This document shows positions 1-10,450 of a DNA stretch of 64,000 nucleotides, piece after piece (within the stretch, counting starts at the first letter, position 1; each line of letters begins with the position of its first letter). This stretch comes from Pyricularia pennisetigena. Taxonomy: Eukaryota; Ascomycota; Sordariomycetes; Magnaporthales; Pyriculariaceae. The stretch is taken from positions 6,719,937-6,783,936 of the forward strand of contig NC_043741.1 of assembly GCF_004337985.1 (NCBI RefSeq), read 5' to 3'. The notes under the pieces were generated by a model. That model ran no database searches. It saw only the letters and a program-made list of their open reading frames with translations, and was not told the origin of the DNA. Made by a program: the position numbers and the translations under genes.

Positions 1-673
1 CAGCGCCAGGACATAAGGGGCTGCCTGTGGGGGACGGCTGGATGAGCGGCACGCACTGGGGACGGTAATAGACTGTCTTGAGGGGCGATACGTAATGTAA
101 TGAAGGCTTGGGTGGAATGGGAGGACTTGAGCGGCTACGGGCCGAGCTTACCGGTCGATCTGGAATGCTTGTGCCATTGTGTTAATTCTAAGCAAAACTG
201 TGAAAATAATTAGGCTCAGGCCCTTGTATATACACGCTGTACTCTTTTTTGTTTCCCGCGTTTGGAAATGCACTTGCGATTTTGCCATGATGAACCTCTT
301 ACTAGAATTAGACGATAACAGCATAGCACATGTTTACCGGCTATAAAGTCTTTTTGAACAGCGACCAAGATCTTATTGTATTGGCGCAAATCAGACAGAA
401 TTGCGCCCTTGCTGGCCCCACGTAAGCTCAGATATACACTTATAAGATTTCAGACGGGCAGATGGACAACATGCCAATGCCAAGACCATAACCCAGACTT
501 ATCTATATCACATTATAATACAGAGTCATGTATTCCCTGCATATAGGGGCACGACACTCGCATCTTCCCATCTTCAACAACAACCGCCACCTCTCATATA
601 ACAAGGATCCAAGGCGTGCTCATAGCCTCCACTCATCATCCACCATCAACCCGCCGCCCGCGATACGGACGTA
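1..673. other. Left edge, mostly non-coding
   Basis: I see no complete gene here. On the plus strand one frame is open from the window edge to a stop near base 65 and could be the last residues of a gene lying to the left, but about 20 codons are too few to judge. The remainder is AT-leaning and would hold that gene's 3' region and the 3' region of the SAM35-like gene, which ends at 674 on the opposite strand. Confidence 0.4.
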
Positions 674-1806
674 TCAAACCTTCTCCCACTCCACAGAAGC
701 ACCGCAATCCTCAGCACGTACACCCACGCCCCAGAGCCTCTCCAGCATGCGATCCCGATGGTCCACCAGCGCCGGGGCCTCAGCCACCAGCGCCTCGGCG
801 AGCGACCTGTCGCCCCACGGCAGCGAGAGCAGCAGGTGCGTGTAGGCAAAGACGGCGGCATCGAGCAGGCCCGGGCCGGCGGGGCCGGCGAACCACGGCC
901 GTGCGTCGCGCCCACCGTCGTCCTCCGGAAGCAGCTCGGCGCTCAGGCTCGCAAACGCCCTCGCCGCGTCGGCGCGCAGCGTCTCGGCCGCGGGACTGTC
1001 GACGCCGTTGTGCGACGCGGCCAGCTCGGCGTGCGCGGCGGCGCGGAGCTGCGCGTGGAGCGCACGCTGGGCCAGCGCAGAGCGGCTCGCTGGGGACAGG
1101 TACAGCGAGGTCAGGAGCTGGGTGTTGGCGGGATCGAGATACAGGGCGTGCAGCCAGGCGCGGCGGATGGGGTGGTCGACTAGCGAGGTGTAGAGGGCTT
1201 CGGATTCCTTGGTCAGGGTGCTGGTGGTCGGTGGTTCTGACTGTTGGTTTTGTTGCGAGGTGTTGTTGGTTTTGGTGGCGGCTGCGGCGTAAGCTTGGAG
1301 TTTGCTTGCCGGTATTGGTGTGGGAGAGGATGGCGGGAGGAGGAAGGGGAGAGCGCCGGTCGGGGATGCGTGGTTCGTCGACGGCAGGATTTGGACCTCG
1401 ACGCCTGCTATGCGAAGGAATGTCTAGTGCAGGCAGAGAGATGTGTGTCAGCATTGTTTGTGGCAATGGTCAAAGTAGAAGAGAACAGCATACTCACCTG
1501 CCACTTGAGGCAAGTAGGGTTGAAGCTAGGCCGGCCCTTGGCGGCATCCTCATCGGAGATGAAGACGTACAGCGTCGGCAGACTGCTGCTGCCGCTGCTG
1601 TTGCTCTCGCGGGGCCGAGGACATCGTGCAGGGAGGTCGTTGGCCGGGTATGTGTAGAGCGGGAAGCGGGCAAAGAGTCTCTGCAGGGGTGCAGGGATGC
1701 GGCCTGGGAAGAGGGTGTATCCGGGAGGGACGGCGGCGGACGACGCGGAGGCGGCCGAGGTCTTGGGCGGTGTGCCCTGTGCCGGTTGCTGCTGTTGCTC
1801 TGCCAT
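674..1806 (-). CDS. SAM35/Tob38-like subunit of the mitochondrial sorting and assembly machinery
   Basis: Predicted 352-residue protein in two exons, 1806-1498 and 1423-674, joined across a 74-bp intron (GTGAGT donor, CTAG acceptor, phase 0). SAM35 is a peripheral subunit of the SAM complex on the cytosolic face of the mitochondrial outer membrane; it takes part in recognising the beta-signal of beta-barrel precursors. Near residues 32-50 the segment IPAPLQRLFARFPLYTYPA closely resembles the start of yeast Sam35 (VPAPVKRIFDTFPLQTYPA, recalled from memory). The LPTLYVF...FNPTCLKWQ...GVEVQIL stretch is the thioredoxin-like half, and WFAGPAGPGLLDAAVFAYTHLL is the metaxin-type GST C-terminal half. 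The ATG at 1806 precedes a Gln/Ala-rich leader. There is no signal peptide or membrane span, as expected. A metaxin/SAM37 paralogue is the main alternative, but the N-terminal motif favours SAM35. Confidence 0.83.
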
Positions 1807-2989
1807 CCTGAGCTCTCTGGAGGTAGCTGTTTGTTTATGGGCGACTCAGAGCGATGGTACCTATCGCATTAGCAAAGCGATTGTTTTGGCGGGTGGGGGC
1901 TGTAATTCAATTCTCGCCACCGCAAAGGACTAGAACCCCGGTGACGTCCGGCATTTTCTGCCGTTAAGTTTTTTTTTTTTTTTTTCCTTGCTCGGCGGCG
2001 CCGGCCATGTTCAACCCCCGGATGCTTTAGTGGGGTATGGCCCCGGGAGGATCCACATGCGGCCCCATAAAACCCTGCTGCGCGTACCGGAATTACATGC
2101 ACATGCTTGAACTTGACGAGGTTCGGATCGAAGAAAGGCATCTTAGTTAAAGATTCTGTAAAACTTTGCTGTCAAGGATATATTGACAGGGTGCCATATT
2201 CAGGCGTTTGGACGTCAGTACGAAGTAGGTTTTGTTTCGCTTACATGCCAGCGGCCTTCTTTCCATGCGTAGACAGGTACTGTAGTAGTTTCTTGACATG
2301 TTGAAGGCCAGAAAAAACACACCCAGGTCCAAACGTTGGCCAAATTCCGATTATTCCCGGCGCGGGTAACTATTCCGGGCAATTTAAAAAAAAAAAAAAA
2401 GCCCACCTGATGATACCCCATTGCGATCATGTGTTCTAGTCAGGTCAATGCATCCGTTATATGAACAAGGCATCAAGATTTGCCTGGCAAGCTTCCAACC
2501 CATCTTTTCCTTCTTTTCCAAATCAAGTAGGATATGCGCCCAAGGGGGGTCAATTGGCAGTACCCGTCAGTGGCTGCACGAAATACTACCGTAAAATCGA
2601 ACAGCACAAGCACAGTTCGATTCCTAGGGTGACATGGAGGCTAGACCCGAAACTATGCTTTGCGGCAAGCGGGTTTTGTGGCCAATTAGCATGTGCTTCA
2701 AATGCATGTTTTTACATTGGGAATTTTTATTTTTCAGTGTTCAAAACATTATTTCTTCATTTGGTTCGTTCTTCCTTTTTTTTAAACCCCTCACCAACTG
2801 AAAAATCAAAATCCCTTCCTCTCAACTCAAAAAGCGGTCAGGAAAACTTTTCCGACTCATTTTATATTCTGCTACCGTCAGATCGGGTACCGGGTAAATG
2901 TTCAGCGACGGTGGTTCTTCGGTGAGTGAATGTTGTTATTTGCCAGGGTACCTTAAGAAGTGCCGAGGAAGAGAGAGAGAGAGCCAGAG

Positions 2990-3014
2990 AAAAAAAAAAA
3001 AAAAAAAAAAAAAA
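2990..3014. repeat. Poly(A) tract, 25 bases
   Basis: Uninterrupted run of 25 A directly after a GA-rich stretch. It lies in non-coding DNA. Confidence 0.9.
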
Positions 3015-3679
3015 GGATGGACATGGCCTTGCATGGATACACGAAAACAGAATCTGTGTGGGGAATAGAATGGCATAATGTATTTGGAGTTTCTGGTCAG
3101 GCATGTTGGCACAAAAATAAAGGGACCAACCAGCAAGACCAGTTAGTACTTTGCCGGTACAAGCGGCTCTTTTTTAGAGTCAGCCTGAAAACGTCCTTGT
3201 TGCGTGCTTGGGGGTTCCTTGACGTTGTCCCACAAATAGTCGTCCAATCGTTTTACTATGGTAGAACTGGGAACGCTTGCACAAACTTTTTACGTTTGCG
3301 GTGCCTCCCCGCAAAACCCCACACATGGTGCTGCCACCAGGCGCTCTTGGGTGCGCCCCTGCACCCAAGTACCTGGCAAGTACCCAATCCTTGGGCGCTC
3401 CACCATTCGGCGCTGGCTTGTCTTTAATTCCTGCCTGGGCATGACGCTTTCATCCGCTATTTCATTAGCGATCAAGTCAACGGTGGAGGGATAGGATAGG
3501 GAAAATAGGAACACAAGAGAATCATGTTAGGGATGATGTACATCAACGCCCCGTCAAAGTCTAATGAAAGCTGCCTCGGTCATATGATTTAGGTACTCGT
3601 TTCTAAGCGGATCTCTGGGCCAGCGGAGCTTGCTCGGTCTTTTGATGTAGAATTGGACTTTTTTTTTCTTCCCTTCTCC

Positions 3680-3681
<2 letters not shown>

Positions 3682-3714
<33 letters not shown>
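3682..3714. repeat. Poly(T) tract, 33 bases
   Basis: Uninterrupted run of 33 T in the intergenic region upstream of the 77-residue gene. Confidence 0.9.
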
Positions 3715-3715
<1 letters not shown>

Positions 3716-4624
3716 TTGTAGAAATTTCTTCTACAGGACTTCCGCTTCTCTTCATAAACCCATCTATCCGTTGGTTCGAACGGAATCAAACTTCCCTTCC
3801 CATTCTGCATATTCCAAGTTACTCCGTACTGTACACAACAACCTATTCCACCACCCACACCATCCCGCGCAGTGCCGCCTTTGGCACCACCAACCGTTAT
3901 CGATCCTACCCATCCGCTACGCCTCCCGCGCCCCCAAGTTGCTGTCTTGACAAACAAGAGGACACCAAAAAACTATTATTATCCCCAAGCCGCATCTCGA
4001 TAGGTTGGAGGACATCCTTATCGTTTTTGTCCACCTGCATAGTATCTGCCTACTTACGGAGTACTCGTTGTCATTTTTTTGCTTCTCTTTCGGTTAGGTC
4101 TTGGGCCTTGCCGCAGCAACTTGAGAAAATCGTCAAAAGAAAAAGCAAAAAAAAAAAAAATCACCAGTGGCTTTTCTTTCCTTTTCTTTTTTTCTTCTTT
4201 TAACCGACCCATTCAGTCGGCACTGGCTCAAAAAAGGCGTGGGGTCCATTGAACACAAAACTTCCCACCTTTATCATTCGGTCATAGTCCCGACTCTGTC
4301 GTACTGCCTGCTCTCCCTTCTCTCCGTATTCTTATCTGGCACCACAACCCCGGTTTCGAGGACCTGAGCCGAGATATCCAAGAGCCATAAGAACCCACCC
4401 ACTTACTAGTATCCCATCGTCGGGTAAAGTCGTGTCACTTTTCTTCTTTTTCCTACTTAAGAAGTTGAGCTCTCCGTCGAACCGTTTCCGGCTTTGGTCA
4501 CATCCTTTGTTCTCAATCTATCGCCTACTCTGGGATTCACCAGTAATCACTACGGAATATAACATCCACTACAACAACTTGTTCTAGTCGGGTAAAACCA
4601 TTCAAACACACCAAAATATAAACC

Positions 4625-4858
4625 ATGGACGCCTCACGATCAACACAACAAGTCCCCTCGACGAATTCGACCTCGGCAAGAACCTCGCCTGCAACAACGC
4701 AGCACGTACCCGTCTACCAGCAGCCCACGGCCTCGCCCGTCCAGTCGAGCCAGTCGACCGAGCCGTTCCTCAAAGACTTCACCCTCATTGCCGAGGCAGC
4801 TAGGAGAGCGCAGATGGGGATCATGGTCCGGGACCTTGAGAGTTTTGGACTCTCGTAG
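4625..4858 (+). CDS. Small protein of 77 residues, probably conserved in filamentous ascomycetes
   Basis: Single-exon ATG frame ending at TAG. The first 47 residues are Ser/Thr/Gln-rich and probably disordered. The C-terminal 30 residues (FLKDFTLIAEAARRAQMGIM... ending ESFGLS) form a likely amphipathic helix with regularly spaced Ala and charged residues. This tail resembles short fungal hypothetical proteins I remember, but I cannot name a family or a function. There is no signal peptide, membrane span or cysteine. The start lies in an A-rich context (TATAAACC before ATG), and a long pyrimidine-rich leader precedes it. No splice signals are needed to make the frame. The helical tail, the favourable start context and the leader are why I call it a gene rather than a chance frame. 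Confidence 0.6.
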   Translation: MDASRSTQQVPSTNSTSARTSPATTQHVPVYQQPTASPVQSSQSTEPFLKDFTLIAEAARRAQMGIMVRDLESFGLS

Positions 4859-6948
4859 GTCACGCCAACCTATGCAAAGCATTCTCTTCCGATCAATGTT
4901 CTTTCATCCTACCAAATCGAAGCATCAAGGGCGGACTCCGCCGGGACCAGTCAGCAGCCAGTCAGCGATGGCCCTCGAAAGGGTGGTTAATCTTTTCGTC
5001 GTCATCGCGCCTTGGAAAAAAATTTCTTTTTCTTTTTTTCTCATTCCTCTTACTCCATTTCTCCTTCGCGGGAGAATTCTCGGCATCGGGGTAGCGGAAC
5101 CGACGACCATATTATTTCGCTTCCCTGCTTCGGCTACCCTCCCTCTCTTTCTCCAACGAGGAGAGCGATGACGGAAAGTGGAGCTCACACTTTGGGATTC
5201 TTCTGGAAAAGAAAACCCTGAAATCAATCTTGCACCGATTTTGGGAGACCGAGGAGAGAAGGGAAAGAAAGGATGTCGATCCACAGAGCCCCATTCTCAA
5301 TGATTACCCAGACTTGGGGGAATGTATTGAGTGGGGAATGATAACGAGAAAGGAAGGGCCTTGGCTGGGCGACGACTCGACATGTTTTGTCCCGACCCGA
5401 CCGTACACTTATGCGACCCGGAAACTGAAACTTCCAAGCGCACACACACAGCATCAACATCAACATCATCGTCATTGTCACGACTCGTCTTCTCTTTGTC
5501 TTGCTCTTTTCTTTTTTTTTTCCTCTTTTTTTTTTCTTCACAAGAAGGTTCTTGCTTACTAATCTTTTTTAATTGTTTCATTCTTTACCATTTGATATAT
5601 GGCATCGCGACTCTGCTGTCGTCGGATGCAGCAAGACTTTTTTTTTCTCACTTGTTTTTGCAATAACGCTCATAGAGCTGGGAGTCATTGGCGTTGGGAA
5701 ATAATATGGGAAATACCACGGGCAAATGTTGATTTGCGCAGGCCATTCATAGGCTGATCAAGACAGGCTTTATTTTACGCTGCATTGTGTTTTTGTTTGT
5801 TCTTTGCTTTTTCCTCTCATATGGTGATGGAATAAAATTTCCGAGGCGGCCGGCCCACCTGCCGCGTGTGCTTGTATGTGCGCGTGGCCCTGGGAAGCCG
5901 TCTTCGTGTTAGACATTGCGGCTTCGAATGGCTTGAAAGCCACCTGCAGATTAGGTTAGAACTAGCTGGGGGTGCGCAAGGACGGAGTAACGAATCATTT
6001 TCAGCCCTCCCAAGCCGGTGGATTCGATGTTAGTGTTGCTGCTGTCATACTGTATATGGCCTGGACTGTCTAGAGTACAGTACAGCACAGTAACCGTCGG
6101 TGTAGATTCAGAGTCTAGTCCAGTCCAGAATGATTGCTGGTTCTAGTCTGGCGGCTGATTAGTCCTACGAGCGCAATTCTGTACGGTACAGAGTTTAAAT
6201 GTTTTATCAAACACGAGTTTATTGCTACAAAATCATCACAGGCGCAACTCAAAAGATATAAGAAACGATTCCATTGGAGATCTTGGTCGGGTTACCCAAG
6301 TTATTCATCGTGATACTCCTCCTTGACTATCTATCTTTGGTCTTCGTGCAAATAGCGCTAGACACATGCGTGCATCCAATCGCGCCACTTCCAAGCCTGC
6401 AAAGCAAAGTGATTGATTGATAATCCAATCCACAGGCCATTGAGGTTGCAACACTCTCAGTTGCAATATGGATCCACAAAACTTACCCCAAGAGAACGTC
6501 ATTCCTTCCGGTTGGGTATTCAACGACAGCGATCGCGCCTGCTGGATCCTCTCCTTTGCAATGGGGGTTGAGTTTCTCATTCTGAACAACCGTGCCGAGG
6601 TTGCAAGGCTACTGGATAGAACAGCACACCAGGGTGCCATTGACGAACCCGTGATCCATTATTCGATCTAACTGATTACTAAATCCCGACCCTCAACAAC
6701 AAAAACAAAAACCGCCGAGGTTCGGAACGACGCGCGGGTTAGCGTTGCACTTTTGACGTGCCTTCTCGTTTCCCATTTTGCGCGTTTTGGCTTCGGACGT
6801 GACTGCATTATTCCTTTTTGAAATTGAGACCAGACGAACGCACGCACGCACGCACGCACGCACGCACGTGTCCGCAAAAGATAAAACGAAGAAAAAAAAA
6901 GGAGCGTCAGGTCTCAGAATTTGCAAGAAGCACTTCGGGCCAAAACGG
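4859..6948. other. 2.1-kb intergenic region
   Basis: 3' region of the 77-residue gene followed by the leader and promoter of the downstream MFS gene. T-rich runs near 5510-5540 and CAGTA/GTACAG-rich sequence near 6060-6190 are visible. One 67-codon ATG frame (6468-6671) has no recognisable feature. No gene is supported. Confidence 0.45.
6838..6867. repeat. (ACGC)n microsatellite in the MFS 5' leader
   Basis: About seven tandem ACGC units, roughly 80 bases upstream of the ATG of the MFS gene and so probably within its 5' untranslated leader. Confidence 0.85.
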
Positions 6949-8933
6949 ATGGCGGCAGCTCCCGCTCCCGGATCGCTCGGACGTCACCCGGGCGATCCGG
7001 AAAACGATACCGACGGTGACCACCTCTCGGGCACATCCAGCGCGACCGAGACGGCGCCGCTTCTGCAGCACCGCCGGGAGGGCATTGACTATGACGGCCG
7101 CCGCGGGACGAGCTCGCTCGGCAGCACGCTGACTAATGGCTCGACGACGCCGACGACTCAGACGACACTGCAACCCAGCTCCCGGGACGGCGCCGATGCG
7201 GAGGGCGCCGGCGATGGGGATGCTGACGGTGATCAGCCGGCAGCATCCATCGCGCCGGGTCGGGCGTTTGCGCTGATCATGAGCATGTGGGTCCTTATCT
7301 TCCTCCAGGCCAGCAACACGTCGGGCATGACCATGGCCCAGTCGGCCGTCGCCACCGAGCTGGACGCGTACGAGTCCGCCATGTGGTTCACGTCGTCTTA
7401 CCTCATGGCCATGTCGTCCCTGGCCCCCTTGGTCGGCAAGCTGGCTGCCGTCTTCTCCCCGGCCACCATGATTGTCGTCGCGTCCTGCGCCTTTGCCCTG
7501 GGCGCCTTTGTGTGCTCTCAGGCAACGACACTTGCAGTCTTCATAGCCGGCAGGGTCCTGCTGGGGGCTGGTGGCGCCGGGGTCATGACCCTCTCGTTGA
7601 TATTGATTATTCAGTACACCAGCAAGAAGCGCAGGGGATTGTTCATTGGCCTCGTCAATGCCGGCTTTACCGTTGGCTTGTCGAGTGGTGCCATTGTCTT
7701 TGGTGCGCTTCTGTCAGTGGTCGGTTGGGTACGGTATCACCCTGTTGTATTCAATTGATATAGCCGTCCAATTTGTTTCAGCCTTTGCAACGCTAACCTT
7801 GCGCATCACAACAGAGAGCTCTCTTCTACCTCCAGGTTCCCCTGGGACTCCTGGGTGGCTTGGGTGTTTGGTTGAGCTTGCCGCGGGCCGCCAGTCATGA
7901 CGTATCGAAACCATTTGGTCAGCAAAAGACAACCTGGCAGAAGCTGGCCGGAATCGACTACCTCGGCGCTGCCACCATGATCACCACCCTGGTGCTCTTC
8001 CTCTACGGCCTATCCGCTCCGACGGTCCAGTGGATGCCCATCGTCCTCTCGGCCGTCTCCCTGGGGCTCTTCCTCGTCGTCGAGCACCACGTCGCCTCGG
8101 ATCCCATCATCATGCTCGAGGTCTTGCGCAGCCGCGGCATTTTGCTATCCTGCTTCGCCCAGCTTGGCTTCATGGCAGCCCGCTGGACCGTGCTTTTTTA
8201 CGCTCCGATCTTCGTCCTCGCCGTCCGCGGCCTTTCCCCCGCTGTCGCAGGCGCCACCCTCGTTCCCACCAACATCGGCTTCGGCTCGGGTGGTCTGCTG
8301 GTCGGCTGGCTGCACATCCGCCGAGGCGGCTCCTTCTGGCTGCCGTGCATCGTGGCCCTCTCGCTGTTCGGCTTGGCCCTACTGGGCATCAGCTTCACCA
8401 GCAACGCCGCGACCCCGGCCTGGCTGTACATCCTTAGCATCTTTGCCAACGGCCTCTGCACCGGAGCAGCCCTCAACTACACCCTCGCCCACACCCTCCA
8501 CCACGCCCGCCCCGGTGAGACCCAGTACGTCGCCGCCAGCCTGCTCGCCACCTTTCGTGGCTTCGCCGGCAGCTTTGGCACCTCCATCGGCGGTGGCATT
8601 TTTGGCCGCACACTCAAAGCGCAGCTCGCCGAGGGCTTTCGTCGGCTAGACGGCAGCGGCGACTCGCTGAGCCCCGGAAGGGAGAAGCTCATCAGCAAGC
8701 TAATCGGCAGCCCTGCGCTCGTATTTGGCGGCGACCTTTCGCCCGCGGAAAAGGTCGTCGCTGTTCAGGGGTATGAAGTCTCCCTGCGGGTCTTGTACCA
8801 GCTCGCGGCCGCCCTCACAGTCTTGGTAGTGTTGACCCAGGCCGGCACGGGGTGGACGGCGCCGGCGAGTCGGTTGGAGGAGGAGGAGACGAGGGAGAGG
8901 TTCAGACAGGCGGATGCTAACATGGAAGCTTGA
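6949..8933 (+). CDS. MFS transporter, 14-span DHA2/vacuolar amino-acid (Fnx1/VBA-like) type
   Basis: Predicted 632 residues in two exons, 6949-7728 and 7815-8933, with an 86-bp phase-0 intron (GTACGG donor, ACAACAG acceptor) that joins into the typical GWRALFYLQVPLG segment. A polar N-terminal tail of about 105 residues precedes the membrane part. Seen motifs are APLVGKLAAVFSP (loop 2-3 motif), GRVLLGAGGAGVM (TM4) and YTSKKRRGLFIGLVNAGFTVG (TM5). The number of hydrophobic segments fits about 14 spans, the drug/H+ antiporter-2 layout that includes the S. pombe Fnx1 and yeast Vba vacuolar basic amino-acid importers. The tail carries ETAPLL, an acidic dileucine motif that in such proteins can direct AP-3 sorting to the vacuole. 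The frame stays open upstream of 6949, but 6949 is its first ATG. Substrate cannot be read from sequence; a plasma-membrane multidrug exporter is the alternative. Confidence 0.85.
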
Positions 8934-10450
8934 TGTGGAAATAATGGTCAATAGATTTATACCTGTTTTTTTCTTTCTTTTTTTCTTTCTGTAGACATGA
9001 GCTTTGATGTCTAGAAGAGAATTTGAGATTACACGAAAACCTCGACGTTATCCATAAATAATGCCTCGCAGAATCCCGACAGCAGAGCAAAAGATGTGGA
9101 TGATGATAAAGTTTCACCTTGGAAAATTTTACATGCGACCATACTGGAAACAGTAGTAAGCCGGGTAGTTCTCATAGTTAGTTCAACCGCTAAAGGGGTT
9201 TTGCTCTCACCAGTAGTCATGAACCTACACATCTCAGCTCGGAAAAAGTGAGACCCTCAAAAGTACCACGCAGTAAATATCTGGCTCTAGATCTTGGCAT
9301 GCTAGTAGATTCATCTTGACATCTTTGTATTTTTGTATATTCCGTGTCTTTTCTGGTCTTGAAGCCTCGAACTGGGCAAAGTCAAGGTAATATCGAAATA
9401 TCGGTCGAGAGCGGTCAGGGGAGACTACAACAACCTTTGAAAAGCCAGGTCGCGCAGCAGTCGTCTCTGGACAGACTCTAAACAATACCCCAATTCAGCA
9501 GCACCCGCTCGCTTTGTCGTAGGCGAGAGAAGAAAAAAAAAGGCAATGTCAAGATGTAACTGCTGGTACTGCTTATAGAAACAGACTGATTATTCGGGAT
9601 ATGTACCGCCACTACCAGACACCATAGTCCGCGGCGACTCGTTCTAGTTGGTGATAGCCCCATGGAGGCTGTACTGATGATGCCCAGGCGTTAGTTTTGG
9701 GGCCATCAGGGGGATGACTGGAGGCCACGGTGAAAATATCTGAGTTGAGAGCGGGTTGGAAGGTGTGCATCCACATAAACGGGGGAATTTTTTTTTTTTT
9801 TTTTTCCATTCTATACCTAGGCGTCCTGGATGTGCAATGACCCACGTCGAATCTGATCATATCCCCTGGTTGTGCACCAGATAATCGCGGCATTGCCACA
9901 ACAATACAATGTTTCACGCAATGCTTCGCCAGCGCGGTGTGGCCCCAGATTTCTTTGACGGAGCACCAACACACTTCCGCCGTGGGGCACTTTGGTGGGA
10001 CAGACCTGGCTGTATCCAGGGGATATGGGAGACGATGCTGGAGAACCCCCCGACCCGAAGAAGTCGATTTTGTGATTTAATTGGTATTTCTTGCAAAGCA
10101 GCAACTACGGCCCGTTCCTGGAAACAGAATCTTTCATGGTACCTAGGATAAACATCTGTGAACCGGCGCCAAGCCAGTTCGAGAAGCGCGATGCCTTTCT
10201 ACGGCCCTCATGTTCTTCGTCTGGGCCTTTGGTTGCCTTGGTAGATTGCGTGCCATGTGTGCAAGACTCATCGCGTTTCTAGCACTGGATCATTCATTCT
10301 TTTTTTTCGAGATAGAATAGTATCTAGTGAAAACTATCCATAATGGTGCCCAGAGTGGCTTCATCGTACAAGGAAAAAAAAGACACGGCTTTGGCTCGCC
10401 GCAAAAACTTCAAGACACACGCACGTTTCATGCCCCCTCATACAATGGAA
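8934..10450. other. 1.5-kb convergent intergenic region
   Basis: Lies between the 3' ends of the MFS gene and the helicase gene. It contains a T-rich run near 9789-9805 and short random open frames only. Nothing coding is supported. Confidence 0.5.

Larger units (their letters stand above)
1807..4624. other. 2.8-kb divergent intergenic region with poly(A)/(T) tracts
   Basis: It lies between the divergent starts of the SAM35-like gene and the 77-residue gene, so it holds both promoters. No open frame in it looks like protein; the longest ATG frame (2461-2925, 154 residues) has no recognisable domain. The last 600 bases are rich in pyrimidine stretches typical of fungal 5' leaders. Homopolymer runs occur near 1970, 2386, 2990-3014 and 3682-3714. 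Confidence 0.5.

Noticed and set aside
616..1872. 418-codon plus-strand open frame across the SAM35-like gene
   Set aside because: It is antisense to a gene with clear splice signals and family motifs, lacks protein-like composition and arises from the GC-rich coding sequence.
2560..2640. B-box-like GTTCGATTCC sequence
   Set aside because: The flanking bases do not form a T-arm stem and no A-box or cloverleaf can be drawn.
2461..2925. 154-codon ATG frame on the plus strand
   Set aside because: No domain, irregular composition, and overlapping frames of similar quality; treated as chance.
6468..6671. 67-codon ATG frame upstream of the first MFS gene
   Set aside because: Too short, no recognisable feature and no supporting context.
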